Part shown: piece by piece, positions 8,191-16,228 of the stretch | Numbering within the stretch: the stretch's first letter is position 1 | Layout of the letters: the number at the start of each line of letters is the position of its first letter | Origin: Burkholderia ambifaria | GTDB lineage: Bacteria > Pseudomonadota > Gammaproteobacteria > Burkholderiales > Burkholderiaceae | Direction: 5' to 3' | Length of the DNA stretch: 64,000 bases | NCBI RefSeq assembly: GCF_001443045.1 | Contig: NZ_LKPJ01000009.1 | Span: 46,398 to 110,397, forward strand | Program-made: the position numbers and the translations under genes | The notes under the pieces: model-generated | Seen by the model: only the letters and a program-made list of their open reading frames with translations | Databases searched by the model: none | Told to the model about the DNA's origin: nothing

Positions 8191-9156
8191 TTACGCATCG
8201 GCAGCCGCGACGGCGGCGACCCTCGGGTTGGCCGCGCCGACCGCGCGTGGCGCGGTAATCGACGGCAACCTGAACCGTTCGGCGGCGAGATCGACGAACG
8301 CGCGCACCTTGCCGGGCAGGAATTCGCGGCCCGGGTACACGAGCGATACGGTCACGCCGTCGTTCACGATCCGGTAATCGCCGAGCACGCGCGTCAGCGT
8401 GCCGATGCGCAGGTCGTTGACGACCGCGTATTCCGGCAGCAGTGCGATGCCGCTGCCGGCCAGCGTGAGTTGACGCTGCATCAGCACGCTGTTCACGGTG
8501 ACCGGCGCCTCGAGCTGGAGCGCGTCGAGCGTGCCGCTCGGGCCTGCCCACCGGTAGGTTCTCGCGCCGGCCGCGAGGCCGACGATCCGGTGGCCGTCGA
8601 GGTCGGACGGCCGCCGCGGCGCCGCCGCGTCGAGCAGGTAGCCGGGCGATGCGACCGCGACGAGCGGTGCATGTACCAGCGTGCGCGAGACGACGGACAC
8701 CGACGTGATCATCGTGTCCGCGACGATGCCCGCGTCGAATTCGCCGCCGAGCAAGTCGACGTCCGATTCGGTTAGCGTGATGTGCAGCGACACGTCCGGA
8801 TGGCGCGACTGGTATTCGGCGAACAGCCCGGCCAGTTCCGTCGACATCAGGCTGTGCAGCACGACGACGTTCAGGTCGCCGAAGATCCGGCTCGACTCCT
8901 GCGTGGCGCGCGACTCGATTTCGGAGAGATCCATCAGCAGCGCGCGGCACCCTTCCGCGTAGCGGACGCCGACCTCGGTCAGCACGGTCTTGCGCGTCGA
9001 GCGTTGCAGCAGCTTCACGCCCAGGTGCGATTCGAGATCGCCGACGTAGCGCGTCACCAGCGACGGCGAAAGATTCAGTTGGTGGGCTGCATGGGAAAAA
9101 TGATGCGTGTCGGCAACCTTGAGAAAAACCCGCATCGCACTGAACAGATGGTTCAC
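8191..9156 (-). CDS. LysR family transcriptional regulator
   Basis: A 321-residue LysR regulator of the large CrgA/DmlR-like branch. The N-terminal helix-turn-helix reads MRVFLKVADTHHFSHAAHQL then LSPSLVTRYVGDLE (about 8-45), followed by LGVKLLQRSTRKTVLTEVG. The C-terminal effector domain is complete, ending in an Ala-rich tail. It is 37 bp downstream of the small exported-protein gene at 9194 on the same strand, so both may share a promoter upstream of 9499. Its regulon cannot be inferred beyond neighbours. Confidence 0.9.
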   Translation of the reverse strand: MNHLFSAMRVFLKVADTHHFSHAAHQLNLSPSLVTRYVGDLESHLGVKLLQRSTRKTVLTEVGVRYAEGCRALLMDLSEIESRATQESSRIFGDLNVVVLHSLMSTELAGLFAEYQSRHPDVSLHITLTESDVDLLGGEFDAGIVADTMITSVSVVSRTLVHAPLVAVASPGYLLDAAAPRRPSDLDGHRIVGLAAGARTYRWAGPSGTLDALQLEAPVTVNSVLMQRQLTLAGSGIALLPEYAVVNDLRIGTLTRVLGDYRIVNDGVTVSLVYPGREFLPGKVRAFVDLAAERFRLPSITAPRAVGAANPRVAAVAAADA

Positions 9157-9193
9157 GACGGTTCCTGTAGCAGGGGCGTTGGAGAAGGCGCGA

Positions 9194-9499
9194 TCAGCTG
9201 CCGAAATAGACGTTGCAGAAGCTCACGGGGCCGACGCAGTCCGAGTCCGGCGTGGCGGGAGCGCGGGCCGGCGTCTGGCGAAGCGGGACCACGACTTTCG
9301 GTGCGGCATCCGCGTGCATGCCGCTGCCGTCGTTCGCACGCGCGGCGAGTTGCGTGGCGTTGGCCGCAACGGTCGCATTCGATTGCTGCTGGATGGCAGG
9401 CGCTGCCGCTTGTTGTTGGGCGGATGCGCTGGCGGTGACGGTGAAGCCGGAGAGCACGACGAGGGTTGCTGCGACAGGGGTAATGACAGACTTGAGCAT
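9194..9499 (-). CDS. hypothetical exported protein
   Basis: A 101-residue protein with a clear N-terminal signal peptide (MLKSVITPVAATLVVLSGFT, cleavage likely near ASASAQQ) and a low-complexity Gln/Ala/Asn-rich middle. The C-terminus contains two cysteines in CVGPVSFCNVYFGS, which could form a disulfide in the periplasm. No family is recognised. It is on the same strand as the LysR gene that follows 37 bp later. Codon use resembles a genuine gene and a ribosome-site-like GAATCCTAA stretch precedes the ATG only weakly, so the start is less certain than the frame. Confidence 0.65.
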   Translation of the reverse strand: MLKSVITPVAATLVVLSGFTVTASASAQQQAAAPAIQQQSNATVAANATQLAARANDGSGMHADAAPKVVVPLRQTPARAPATPDSDCVGPVSFCNVYFGS

Positions 9500-9840
9500 T
9501 TAGGATTCCGATAAGACGAATGTAGTTTTCCACCAATTCGATTCGGGATGTCGGCGTGGTCGAGTCGTCTTGTCGATGGCCGGGGGCGTGTCGGATTCTT
9601 CTTGTCGAGTGTGTCGGCGTAGTGCGGAAGGATCGTGCGACATGGGCACCGGGGCCCTCGACGCCGGGATTCGGCGCGACCGATTCACCAGGAATCGATG
9701 ACGAAAGGATGAAGGAAAACCCTGATCGTGTCCAAGGCGAATTTCCGATGTAGTCGATAAGGCAAATCGATCGTGTGCCGGCGAATCGACCGTGCATATT
9801 CGAATCAATAAAATGTGGAATCCGAAATGAAATGAAGCTT
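9500..9840. other. gene-free stretch upstream of the 9194-9499 gene
   Basis: About 340 bp without a convincing gene. It is AT-richer than the surroundings around 9780-9840. It should hold the promoter of the exported-protein/LysR pair read leftward, but no strong -35/-10 pair stands out. Open frames here are short and lack family features. Confidence 0.5.
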
Positions 9841-9897
9841 GCTTGCATGCACGTAGGCGAGCGCATGCAAGCGCCGCATCCGGCATACGGATGCGGC
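9841..9897. other. two abutting hairpins downstream of a LysR gene
   Basis: GCTTGCATGC at 9841-9850 pairs with GCATGCAAGC at 9863-9872 (10 bp, 12-nt loop). Directly next to it GCCGCATCCG at 9873-9882 pairs with CGGATGCGGC at 9888-9897 (10 bp, 5-nt loop). There is no base between the two structures. They sit 60 bp past the stop of the leftward LysR gene and lack a T run, so they may be a tandem, non-canonical terminator, a 3' mRNA structure or a small repeat. Confidence 0.55.
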
Positions 9898-9956
9898 ATC
9901 GAACCGGAACGACTATTCGAGCGGGACGCGTCGCCCGAAGCGCGACGCAGCAGGCC

Positions 9957-10904
9957 TCAGGATGGGGCGCGCGCCGTCAGCGTGCGCAGCGACGACAGGC
10001 TGCCGTGATCGAGCATCTCGCGCACCAGCTCCGCGAACGCCGTCGACGCAACGGTGCGATACGCACCCTTGCGACGCAACAGCGCGACCGTGCGCACCGG
10101 AAACGGCGGATCCAGCGGCACGTACTGCAGATCGCGATGCTCGAACTCGATCGTGCCGGGCAGGATCGTCGCGATCTTGCCGCGGCTCACGATCTTCAGC
10201 ACCGCGCTGATCGAATTCGCCTGCAATGCGACGTCGGGCTGCATGTCGTACGACTGGAAATAGCTGTCGACGTAGAAGCGCGACACGAAGCTCGTCGTCA
10301 GCAGCGCGAGCGGCGTGTCGGCGAGCTGCGTCGGCGTGACGGGCTCGCGCTGTGCGGTCAGCGGATGCGTGCGGCCGACCACCAGCATCAGTTGCTCGGG
10401 AAACAGCGCTTCGGCCTCGATCTCGTCGGAGCGGACGTCGACGAAGCCGAACGCGAGGTCGACCTGGTCGTCGCCGAGTGCGGTTTCGACCGCATCGAGC
10501 GACATCTCGGTGATCTCGATGACGACGCCCGGATAGCGCTCGTGAAACTGCTCGATCACGGGCGCGACGAGATACTCGGTGAAGGTCGGCGTGAAGCCGA
10601 TCCGCAGTTGCCCGCGCGACAGGTCGTGCACGTCGTGCAGCGCGCGCTGCGCGGTGAGCAGGTCGTTGTGCGCGCGGCGCGCGTATTCGAGGTAGACGCT
10701 GCCGAAATCGGTGAGCTGGACCACGCGGCCGCTGCGGTCGAACAACTGCGCACCGAGCTCGTCCTCGAGCTGGCGCACCTTCTGCGACAGTGCCGACTGC
10801 GACACGCTGAGCGCTTCGGCGGCCCGTGTGAAATTGCGATGCTCGTCGATAGCCAGCAGGTAGCTGATGTTGCGAAGCAGGGGGCTGCGTTGGGTGAACT
10901 TCAT
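9957..10904 (-). CDS. LysR family transcriptional regulator (CynR/CysB-type branch)
   Basis: A 315-residue LysR regulator. The helix-turn-helix covers LAIDEHRNFTRAAEAL and VSQSALSQKVRQLE (about 17-47), then LGAQLFDRSGRVVQLTDFG. The effector domain follows, with LRIGFTPTFTEYLVAP. The pattern is that of the CynR-like branch. The start at 10904 is taken because homologous proteins begin close to this point; an upstream ATG at 10943 in the same frame is an alternative and neither has a strong ribosome site. It lies downstream of the efflux operon on the same strand, with 230 bp between, and may control that operon. Confidence 0.88.
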   Translation of the reverse strand: MKFTQRSPLLRNISYLLAIDEHRNFTRAAEALSVSQSALSQKVRQLEDELGAQLFDRSGRVVQLTDFGSVYLEYARRAHNDLLTAQRALHDVHDLSRGQLRIGFTPTFTEYLVAPVIEQFHERYPGVVIEITEMSLDAVETALGDDQVDLAFGFVDVRSDEIEAEALFPEQLMLVVGRTHPLTAQREPVTPTQLADTPLALLTTSFVSRFYVDSYFQSYDMQPDVALQANSISAVLKIVSRGKIATILPGTIEFEHRDLQYVPLDPPFPVRTVALLRRKGAYRTVASTAFAELVREMLDHGSLSSLRTLTARAPS

Positions 10905-11134
10905 CTTCCGCGGATTGAGTCGCTGGTCACGTGGATCGGGCATCGCGTCATTATGCGCCGGTTGCGGCGCGGTGATGCGAGGCGGTGCGTTGCGCTGCCG
11001 GGTACCGCCGCGCGCGACGCCGCCGGTGCCGGGCGCATCCGCCGCCCCGGCGCGCGGATGCCCGGCCGCGGCGGTGGCATGGCGGCCCGCATCGGCCGTC
11101 GCCGGCCGTTCGATTGTCAGGTCGTCGGAGGCGC

Positions 11135-12547
11135 TCATTGCCAGCCGCCTCCGAGTGCCAGGAAGGTCGCGATCTGGCCGTTGTTCACGTCCTGCCGCGC
11201 GGCCGCGACGGCCGTTTCGGCCGCCAGCCACGTGCGCTGCGCGTCGAGCGCCGCGAGCCCGCCGACCCGGCCGCCGCGCCGCAGTTCTTCGGTCCGTTCC
11301 ATCACGTCGCGTGCCGCGTCGCGCGACGCCTCGAGGCGTCGCAGCCGGTCGAGCGCGCCGGCGTAGGTGTCGAGCGACGTCTCGGTTTCGCGCAGCGCGG
11401 TGAGCACCGTCGAATCGAAATGCGCGAGGCTCGCGCGGCTGTCGGCCTGCGCGGCTTCGATGCGATCGCGGATCGCGCTGCGGTGCAGGTCCCACGTGAT
11501 CATCGGGCCGACCGCGAAGCGGTTCGTCAGCGGCGTGAAGAACGCGGCGGCGCCGCCGGTCGAACCGATGCTCGCGCCGAGCTTGATGTCCGGATACAGC
11601 GCGGCCGTTTCGACGCCGATGCGCGCGGTCGATGCGGCGAGCCGGCGCTCGGCCGCGCGCACGTCGGGGCGGCGCTTCAGCAGCGCGCGCCCGTCGCCGG
11701 ACGGAATCGGTGTCGACAGTTCGAGCGGCTTGCTGCACGACAGCAGCGCGCGATCGTAGTTTTCCGGCGGTTGCCCGGTGAGCGTCGCGAGACGGAACGC
11801 CGCGTTCAGCCGGCGCGCCCGCAACGGCGCGAGCTGTGCGCGGCTGTTCTCGATGCCGCCCTGGTCGCGCTGCTGCTCGAAGGTCGGCGCGCGGCCGTTC
11901 GCGATGAGCTGGCGCGTCAGCGCGAGGCGCTGCTGCTGGACCGCGATCGAGCGCTGCAGCACATCGATCTGGTTGCCTGCATTGCATAGGTCCGAATACG
12001 CGCGAGCGACTTCGGCGGCGACGTTCACGCGCACGAGATCGCGCGCGGCGGCGACAACCTCGTTGTCCGCGGACGCCGCCTCGATCCCGCGACGGATCCC
12101 GCCGAACAGGTCGAGGTCGTAGCTCATCGTGAATCCGATGTTGTAGATCTCGTGCCGCGGCGGCTCGACATGCGACAGCACCGATGCCGCGGACTGCTGC
12201 GTGTAGTTCGTCGATGCGTCGAAGCCTGCGCTCGGCTCGCGCGCGGTACGCGTCGCCGCGAGCAGCGCATTGCTGCGTTCGAGGTTCGCCTGCGCGGCGC
12301 GCAGGTCGACGTTGCTGGCCAGCGCCTTTTCGACGAGGCCGTCGAGCGCCGGATCGTTGTAGAGGCGCCACCAGTGATCGGGTAGCGGATCGTTCGACGC
12401 GACAGATGCGCCCGCAACGAACGCGCCGTTGGCGGCCGGTACGTTCGCGAGCGCATTCGACGGCACGCGATAGTCGGGGCCGACCGCCGCGCAGGCGGCG
12501 AGCGCGATGCACAGCGCGGCGATGGCAGGCGTGCGCAGGCTCACCAT
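11135..12547 (-). CDS. NodT-family outer membrane efflux lipoprotein
   Basis: A 470-residue outer-membrane factor (TolC-like). It has a lipoprotein signal (ALCIALAAC, Cys19) and the family opening VGPDYRVP. Two repeats of the outer-membrane efflux domain follow, including the pattern YDLDLFGGIRRGIEAA and the internal copy ITWDLHRSAIRDRIEAA. It forms the trimeric channel through which the HlyD/FUSC partners expel substrate. Its start overlaps the end of the HlyD gene by 7 bp, which indicates coupled translation in the same operon. The final residues GGGWQ are usual for the family. Confidence 0.92.
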   Translation of the reverse strand: MVSLRTPAIAALCIALAACAAVGPDYRVPSNALANVPAANGAFVAGASVASNDPLPDHWWRLYNDPALDGLVEKALASNVDLRAAQANLERSNALLAATRTAREPSAGFDASTNYTQQSAASVLSHVEPPRHEIYNIGFTMSYDLDLFGGIRRGIEAASADNEVVAAARDLVRVNVAAEVARAYSDLCNAGNQIDVLQRSIAVQQQRLALTRQLIANGRAPTFEQQRDQGGIENSRAQLAPLRARRLNAAFRLATLTGQPPENYDRALLSCSKPLELSTPIPSGDGRALLKRRPDVRAAERRLAASTARIGVETAALYPDIKLGASIGSTGGAAAFFTPLTNRFAVGPMITWDLHRSAIRDRIEAAQADSRASLAHFDSTVLTALRETETSLDTYAGALDRLRRLEASRDAARDVMERTEELRRGGRVGGLAALDAQRTWLAAETAVAAARQDVNNGQIATFLALGGGWQ

Positions 12548-13440
12548 GGCAGGCTCCGGCGCACCGTGACGTCGCCGGCACGCGCGTGAATCTCGACCGA
12601 TGCGGTCTGCCCCGGCACGAGCCGCACGCCGGGCGGCACCGAGTCGATCACGACGCGCACCGGGATGCGCTGCGCGAGCCGCACCCACGTGAATGCGGGG
12701 TTCACGTTTGCGAGCTGCGCATCGCCGCCCGCGCGCTCGCGGTCTTCGACACCGCCGGCGATGCTCTGCACATGGCCGCGGATTTCGCTCGCGACGCCCA
12801 TCAGATAGATGCTGGCGGGATCGCCGACATGAATCGCCGGCAGCTTGGTTTCCTCGAAGTAGCCTTCGACGCGCAGCGACGTGTCGTTCACGAGCGCCAT
12901 CGCGCCCTTGCCGGCGTTCAGGTACACGCCGGGCAGCAGCCCGACATTGGTCACCGTGCCGTCGATCGGCGCGCGCACGAGCGTGCGTTCGAGGTTCAGC
13001 GCGGCGAGGTCGCGTGCCGAGCGTGCCTGCGCGAGCGCGGCGCGCAGCTTCTCGACGCGCGTCGTGCCCTGCTGCGTCGATTCCTCGGCAACGACGTCCG
13101 GCATCGCGCGATTGCGGCGGTCCTCGCGAATCGCTTCGTCGAGTTCGGCCTGCTCGCTCGCAAGGTTCGCGTCGGCCTGCTCGAGTGCGATCCGGTAGCG
13201 CGACGGGTCGATCACGAGCAGCACCTGGCCCTTCGTTACTTTCTGGTTGTCGTGGACGCGCACGTCGGTGACGAGGCCGCTCACGTCGGGCGCGATCGGC
13301 ACCACGTCCGCGCGCACCTTGCCGTCGCGGGTGAGCGGTTCGATCTGGTAGCGCACCCATAGGCCGTAGATCGCGCCGAGGATGCCGAGAATGATTGCGG
13401 CCGTCAGCACGGTACGTAACAGGGGGATGATTCGCTTCAT
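12541..13440 (-). CDS. HlyD family secretion protein (AaeA-like membrane fusion protein)
   Basis: A 299-residue periplasmic adaptor. It has one N-terminal membrane helix (LLRTVLTAAIILGILGAIYG) and the lipoyl/biotinyl-like half motifs VRADVVPIAPDVSGLVTDV and LVRAPIDGTVTN flanking an alpha hairpin (about 85-155), then a beta-barrel domain. It links the inner-membrane FUSC protein to the outer-membrane channel. It starts 2 bp after the DUF1656 gene and overlaps the outer-membrane gene, so operon membership is secure. The AaeA/AaeB systems export aromatic carboxylic acids; the same substrate class is inferred here. Confidence 0.92.
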   Translation of the reverse strand: MKRIIPLLRTVLTAAIILGILGAIYGLWVRYQIEPLTRDGKVRADVVPIAPDVSGLVTDVRVHDNQKVTKGQVLLVIDPSRYRIALEQADANLASEQAELDEAIREDRRNRAMPDVVAEESTQQGTTRVEKLRAALAQARSARDLAALNLERTLVRAPIDGTVTNVGLLPGVYLNAGKGAMALVNDTSLRVEGYFEETKLPAIHVGDPASIYLMGVASEIRGHVQSIAGGVEDRERAGGDAQLANVNPAFTWVRLAQRIPVRVVIDSVPPGVRLVPGQTASVEIHARAGDVTVRRSLPW

Positions 13441-13442
13441 GG

Positions 13443-13667
13443 TCAGGAGAGGAGGCGATACGGAAAATACGCGTCGGCGAGGCGGGCGATGCCCCACCAC
13501 AGCAGGAAGAAGGTCGCCAGCTCGAGCAGCGCGGGTTGCCACAGCAGCACGCGCAGCGGCAGGCGCAGCAGCACGCCGCGCAACAGGAACGTGACGGCCA
13601 GCGCGACGACGGCCCACGCGAGCGCGGACGGCATGTAGATGCCGAAGATGTGGATTTCCTCGATCAT
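13443..13667 (-). CDS. DUF1656 domain protein (AaeX-like)
   Basis: A 74-residue membrane protein with the DUF1656 pattern: an N-terminal EIHIFGIYMPSAL, a helix WAVVALAVTFLLRGVLL, and a second helix around ELATFFLLWWGIA. Such proteins accompany FUSC/HlyD efflux pairs and their role is not defined. The start overlaps the stop of the FUSC gene by 4 bp (ATGA arrangement), and the HlyD gene begins 2 bp after its own stop. Confidence 0.9.
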   Translation of the reverse strand: MIEEIHIFGIYMPSALAWAVVALAVTFLLRGVLLRLPLRVLLWQPALLELATFFLLWWGIARLADAYFPYRLLS

Positions 13668-15730
13668 CGCGTCGTTCCTCCGACGAGCTGCACATGCGGG
13701 AACAGGTTGCAGCGCATGCCGACCAGCGCGAGCAGCGTGGCGTCGTCGCGGCCGCTGGTGTTGCGCGCGGCCGCGCCGATCGCACGGTTCAGCGCACGCA
13801 TCAGCGAGGCGGTGGCCGGAATCGGGTGATGCGCGTCGGCGCGGGCGCGATACAGGTTCGATACTTCCTCGAGCGCGGCTTCGATCGCGACGCGCGTCTG
13901 CGCATCGCCCTTGTCGAGGCCTTCGCGCACCTGGATGATGTTGCGGCCGATGCGCAGGTCGCTCAGCCCGTCGACCGCATGCAGCGCATCGCCCTGATTC
14001 GCGAACGCCATGCGCGCGGCGACCTGGCCGAGCCGGTCGACCGCGCGTGCGGTCCACGTGGGCGCGTCGAGCGGGCGGTGCGGATCGGCCATCTGCGCGA
14101 GATCGGCCCAGTTCTGGCGCACGATCCGGTAGGCGGTCCAGCGCGTGCTGGCCGAGCGGAAGAGTTTGGTCACGACGAGCGTCGTGACGATGCCGCCGAC
14201 CTGTGCGAGCCCCGTATTGAGGAACAGCGCGAAATCGGCCTGGAAACGATCGAGAAAACCCATGGCGACGATGAAGCAGGAGAACATCGGGAGCGCGCGC
14301 GCGGTACGCGCGGGATCGGCCTGGATGTAGCCCATCCAGATGAAGGCCGGTGCGAGCGTCAGGATCAGCATCCCGGCGCCGTCGACGCGCGGCAGGATCA
14401 CGAACAGGTACAGCGCCGCGAGCGGAAAGGTGACGAGTGTCGACACGAGGTAGCGGCCGATCACCGGTGCGGGATCGTCCTGCGCCGCGAACGAGCAGGT
14501 GACGAGCGCGGCGAACGCGGCGGTCGCCGAGCCGTTGGGCCAGGCGAGCAGGATCCACACCGCGCAGTAGATGATGATCGCCGTGGTCGTCGCGGCGCCG
14601 GCGAGCAGCGCGAGCCCGTGATCGCGCGCGAGCTTGAAGCGGCGCGTGCCGTCGGCGGGCGGCAGGTGGCGCTCGAGTTCGGCGTCGCTTTCCGCGAAGG
14701 TGCGCACGAGCCCGCGCGCCGCGTGGAGCGTGTCGATGAAATCGGCGGTGCGATCGAACAGGTTCGCGGCGAGCAGCGACGTCCAGGTCGGGTCGAGCAG
14801 GCGCTCGGCCGCCAGCGCGCGGCACCGCGCGGCGAGACCGACGTCGAGCGCTTCGCCCACGTCCTGTGATGCATGCAGGTCGTCGATCACGGCATCGACG
14901 AGCGCTGTGGTTTCCGCATCGACCGCGTTCAGCGAGCGCAGCTGGTCGAGCCGGTTCGCGGCGGCCGACGCGATCGACAGCAGCGCGGCGAGACGGTGCT
15001 GCAGCGCCGTGACCGTGTCGCGCGTCGCGAGCGCGAAGCGCTGGTCGAACGGCAGCGTCGTCGCGATCATCCCGAGCTCGGTAACGTCGGCCGCGAGCTT
15101 GCGGCGATGCTCGTGTTCGAGCCGCGTGTGGTGCGTGCCGAACGCCTCGGCCGTCCAGCGGCACGCATCGCCGAGAAACGACAGCGCGCGCTCGTGAATC
15201 ACCGGCCGGCTGTTCGCGGGTTTCAGCAGCATGTGCGTGATCGTCACGCACAGGATCGCCACCGTCATTTCCTCGACGCGCGACACCGCGGTGATGAAGA
15301 TGTTGGTTGGATCGTCGAGATACGGAAAGCAGATCACGGCCGAGCTGAACGCGGCCATCTGGAACAGGAACGCGCGCGGCGTGCGGTCGAGCACCGCGAG
15401 ATAGATGCAGAAGCCGATCCACAGCGCGAGGCACAGCACCAGCAGCACCGGCGAGTTCTGCAGGTTTGGGGCGACCGCGACCGTCACGATCGCGCCCGCG
15501 GCGATGCCCGCGAGCCGGTAGATCGTCTTCGGGCGGAACGCGCCGGCCATCGGCTGCGCGGTCACGTAGACGGTCAGCAGCGCCCACCACGGACGCGGGA
15601 AGCTGACCGCGAACGAGATCAGCAGCACAAGCGCGGCGGCGATAAAAGTGCTGATCGAGAAAAGGAGCTTTCTCGGATCGATGGAGAATGGATCGCGCGG
15701 CCGTAGCGGCGCGACGGTGGCTTGCGACAC
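13664..15730 (-). CDS. FUSC family aromatic acid/fusaric acid-type efflux transporter
   Basis: A 688-residue inner-membrane protein of the FUSC/AaeB family. It has two halves: membrane segments at the N-terminus (LFSISTFIAAALVLLISFAV, WALLTVYVTAQPMAGA), a cytosolic helical part, then a second membrane block (GLALLAGAATTTAIIIYCAV onward) and a C-terminal soluble part. A GTG start at 15730 is chosen because AAGGAA stands 7 nt upstream and the family opens at this point; an ATG at 15835 would add a non-conserved tail. It is first in the four-gene operon and probably confers export of aromatic acids or toxic phenolics. The promoter should lie within 15731-16228. Confidence 0.9.
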   Translation of the reverse strand: MSQATVAPLRPRDPFSIDPRKLLFSISTFIAAALVLLISFAVSFPRPWWALLTVYVTAQPMAGAFRPKTIYRLAGIAAGAIVTVAVAPNLQNSPVLLVLCLALWIGFCIYLAVLDRTPRAFLFQMAAFSSAVICFPYLDDPTNIFITAVSRVEEMTVAILCVTITHMLLKPANSRPVIHERALSFLGDACRWTAEAFGTHHTRLEHEHRRKLAADVTELGMIATTLPFDQRFALATRDTVTALQHRLAALLSIASAAANRLDQLRSLNAVDAETTALVDAVIDDLHASQDVGEALDVGLAARCRALAAERLLDPTWTSLLAANLFDRTADFIDTLHAARGLVRTFAESDAELERHLPPADGTRRFKLARDHGLALLAGAATTTAIIIYCAVWILLAWPNGSATAAFAALVTCSFAAQDDPAPVIGRYLVSTLVTFPLAALYLFVILPRVDGAGMLILTLAPAFIWMGYIQADPARTARALPMFSCFIVAMGFLDRFQADFALFLNTGLAQVGGIVTTLVVTKLFRSASTRWTAYRIVRQNWADLAQMADPHRPLDAPTWTARAVDRLGQVAARMAFANQGDALHAVDGLSDLRIGRNIIQVREGLDKGDAQTRVAIEAALEEVSNLYRARADAHHPIPATASLMRALNRAIGAAARNTSGRDDATLLALVGMRCNLFPHVQLVGGTTR

Positions 15731-16228
15731 GTCGGTTTCCTTGGGCGAGACAGGCGGAGAGTGTTGCTGCGGCTGCGTTACGGCGTCGGAGGCGGCGTGC
15801 CGCACATCATGTCGTGCAGCGCCGGTTTGCGGCATGCGCCGCGGCGAAGGGAGACGGGAAGTGCGGGAACGGGAGACCGCACGAAAAGGAGGGTTGTTGC
15901 AGGCATTTGAAGCACGGCTTGCGCGCCTTTTCCTTTTTATTCAAGCGCATGGCGACACGCATCGGCGAGCGCGAATGCCACGAAAACTCGGTTGCGAAGG
16001 ATCAGGGTTTCATTCGATTGCGATGGACGAAATTGTGCGCCGCGGCGCGCGCGGCGTCCAAGTCGGATTTCCGACCGGGTCGATCGGTTTTACTTATCGC
16101 TCGGCGCGCGGGCCCGCATGAATACCGATCGTGCGGCGCGTTGCCCGAAGGGAGCGGGCGGAGGGATGCGGTTGCGAGTGCAACCGTATGACGAAATCGG
16201 CGGACATGATGTCGCCGCGCCGTCGGTC
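15731..16228. other. gene-free stretch between the efflux operon and polB
   Basis: About 500 bp with no convincing gene. It must hold the promoter of the leftward efflux operon and the 3' end of the leftward polB transcript. A somewhat AT-richer patch lies near 15930-15945. I see no hairpin with a T tract and no clear dyad. Confidence 0.5.

Noticed and set aside
13443..15590. 715-residue minus-strand open frame beyond the DUF1656 gene
   Set aside because: Only the last 74 residues are protein-like; the rest is an off-frame shadow of the FUSC gene.
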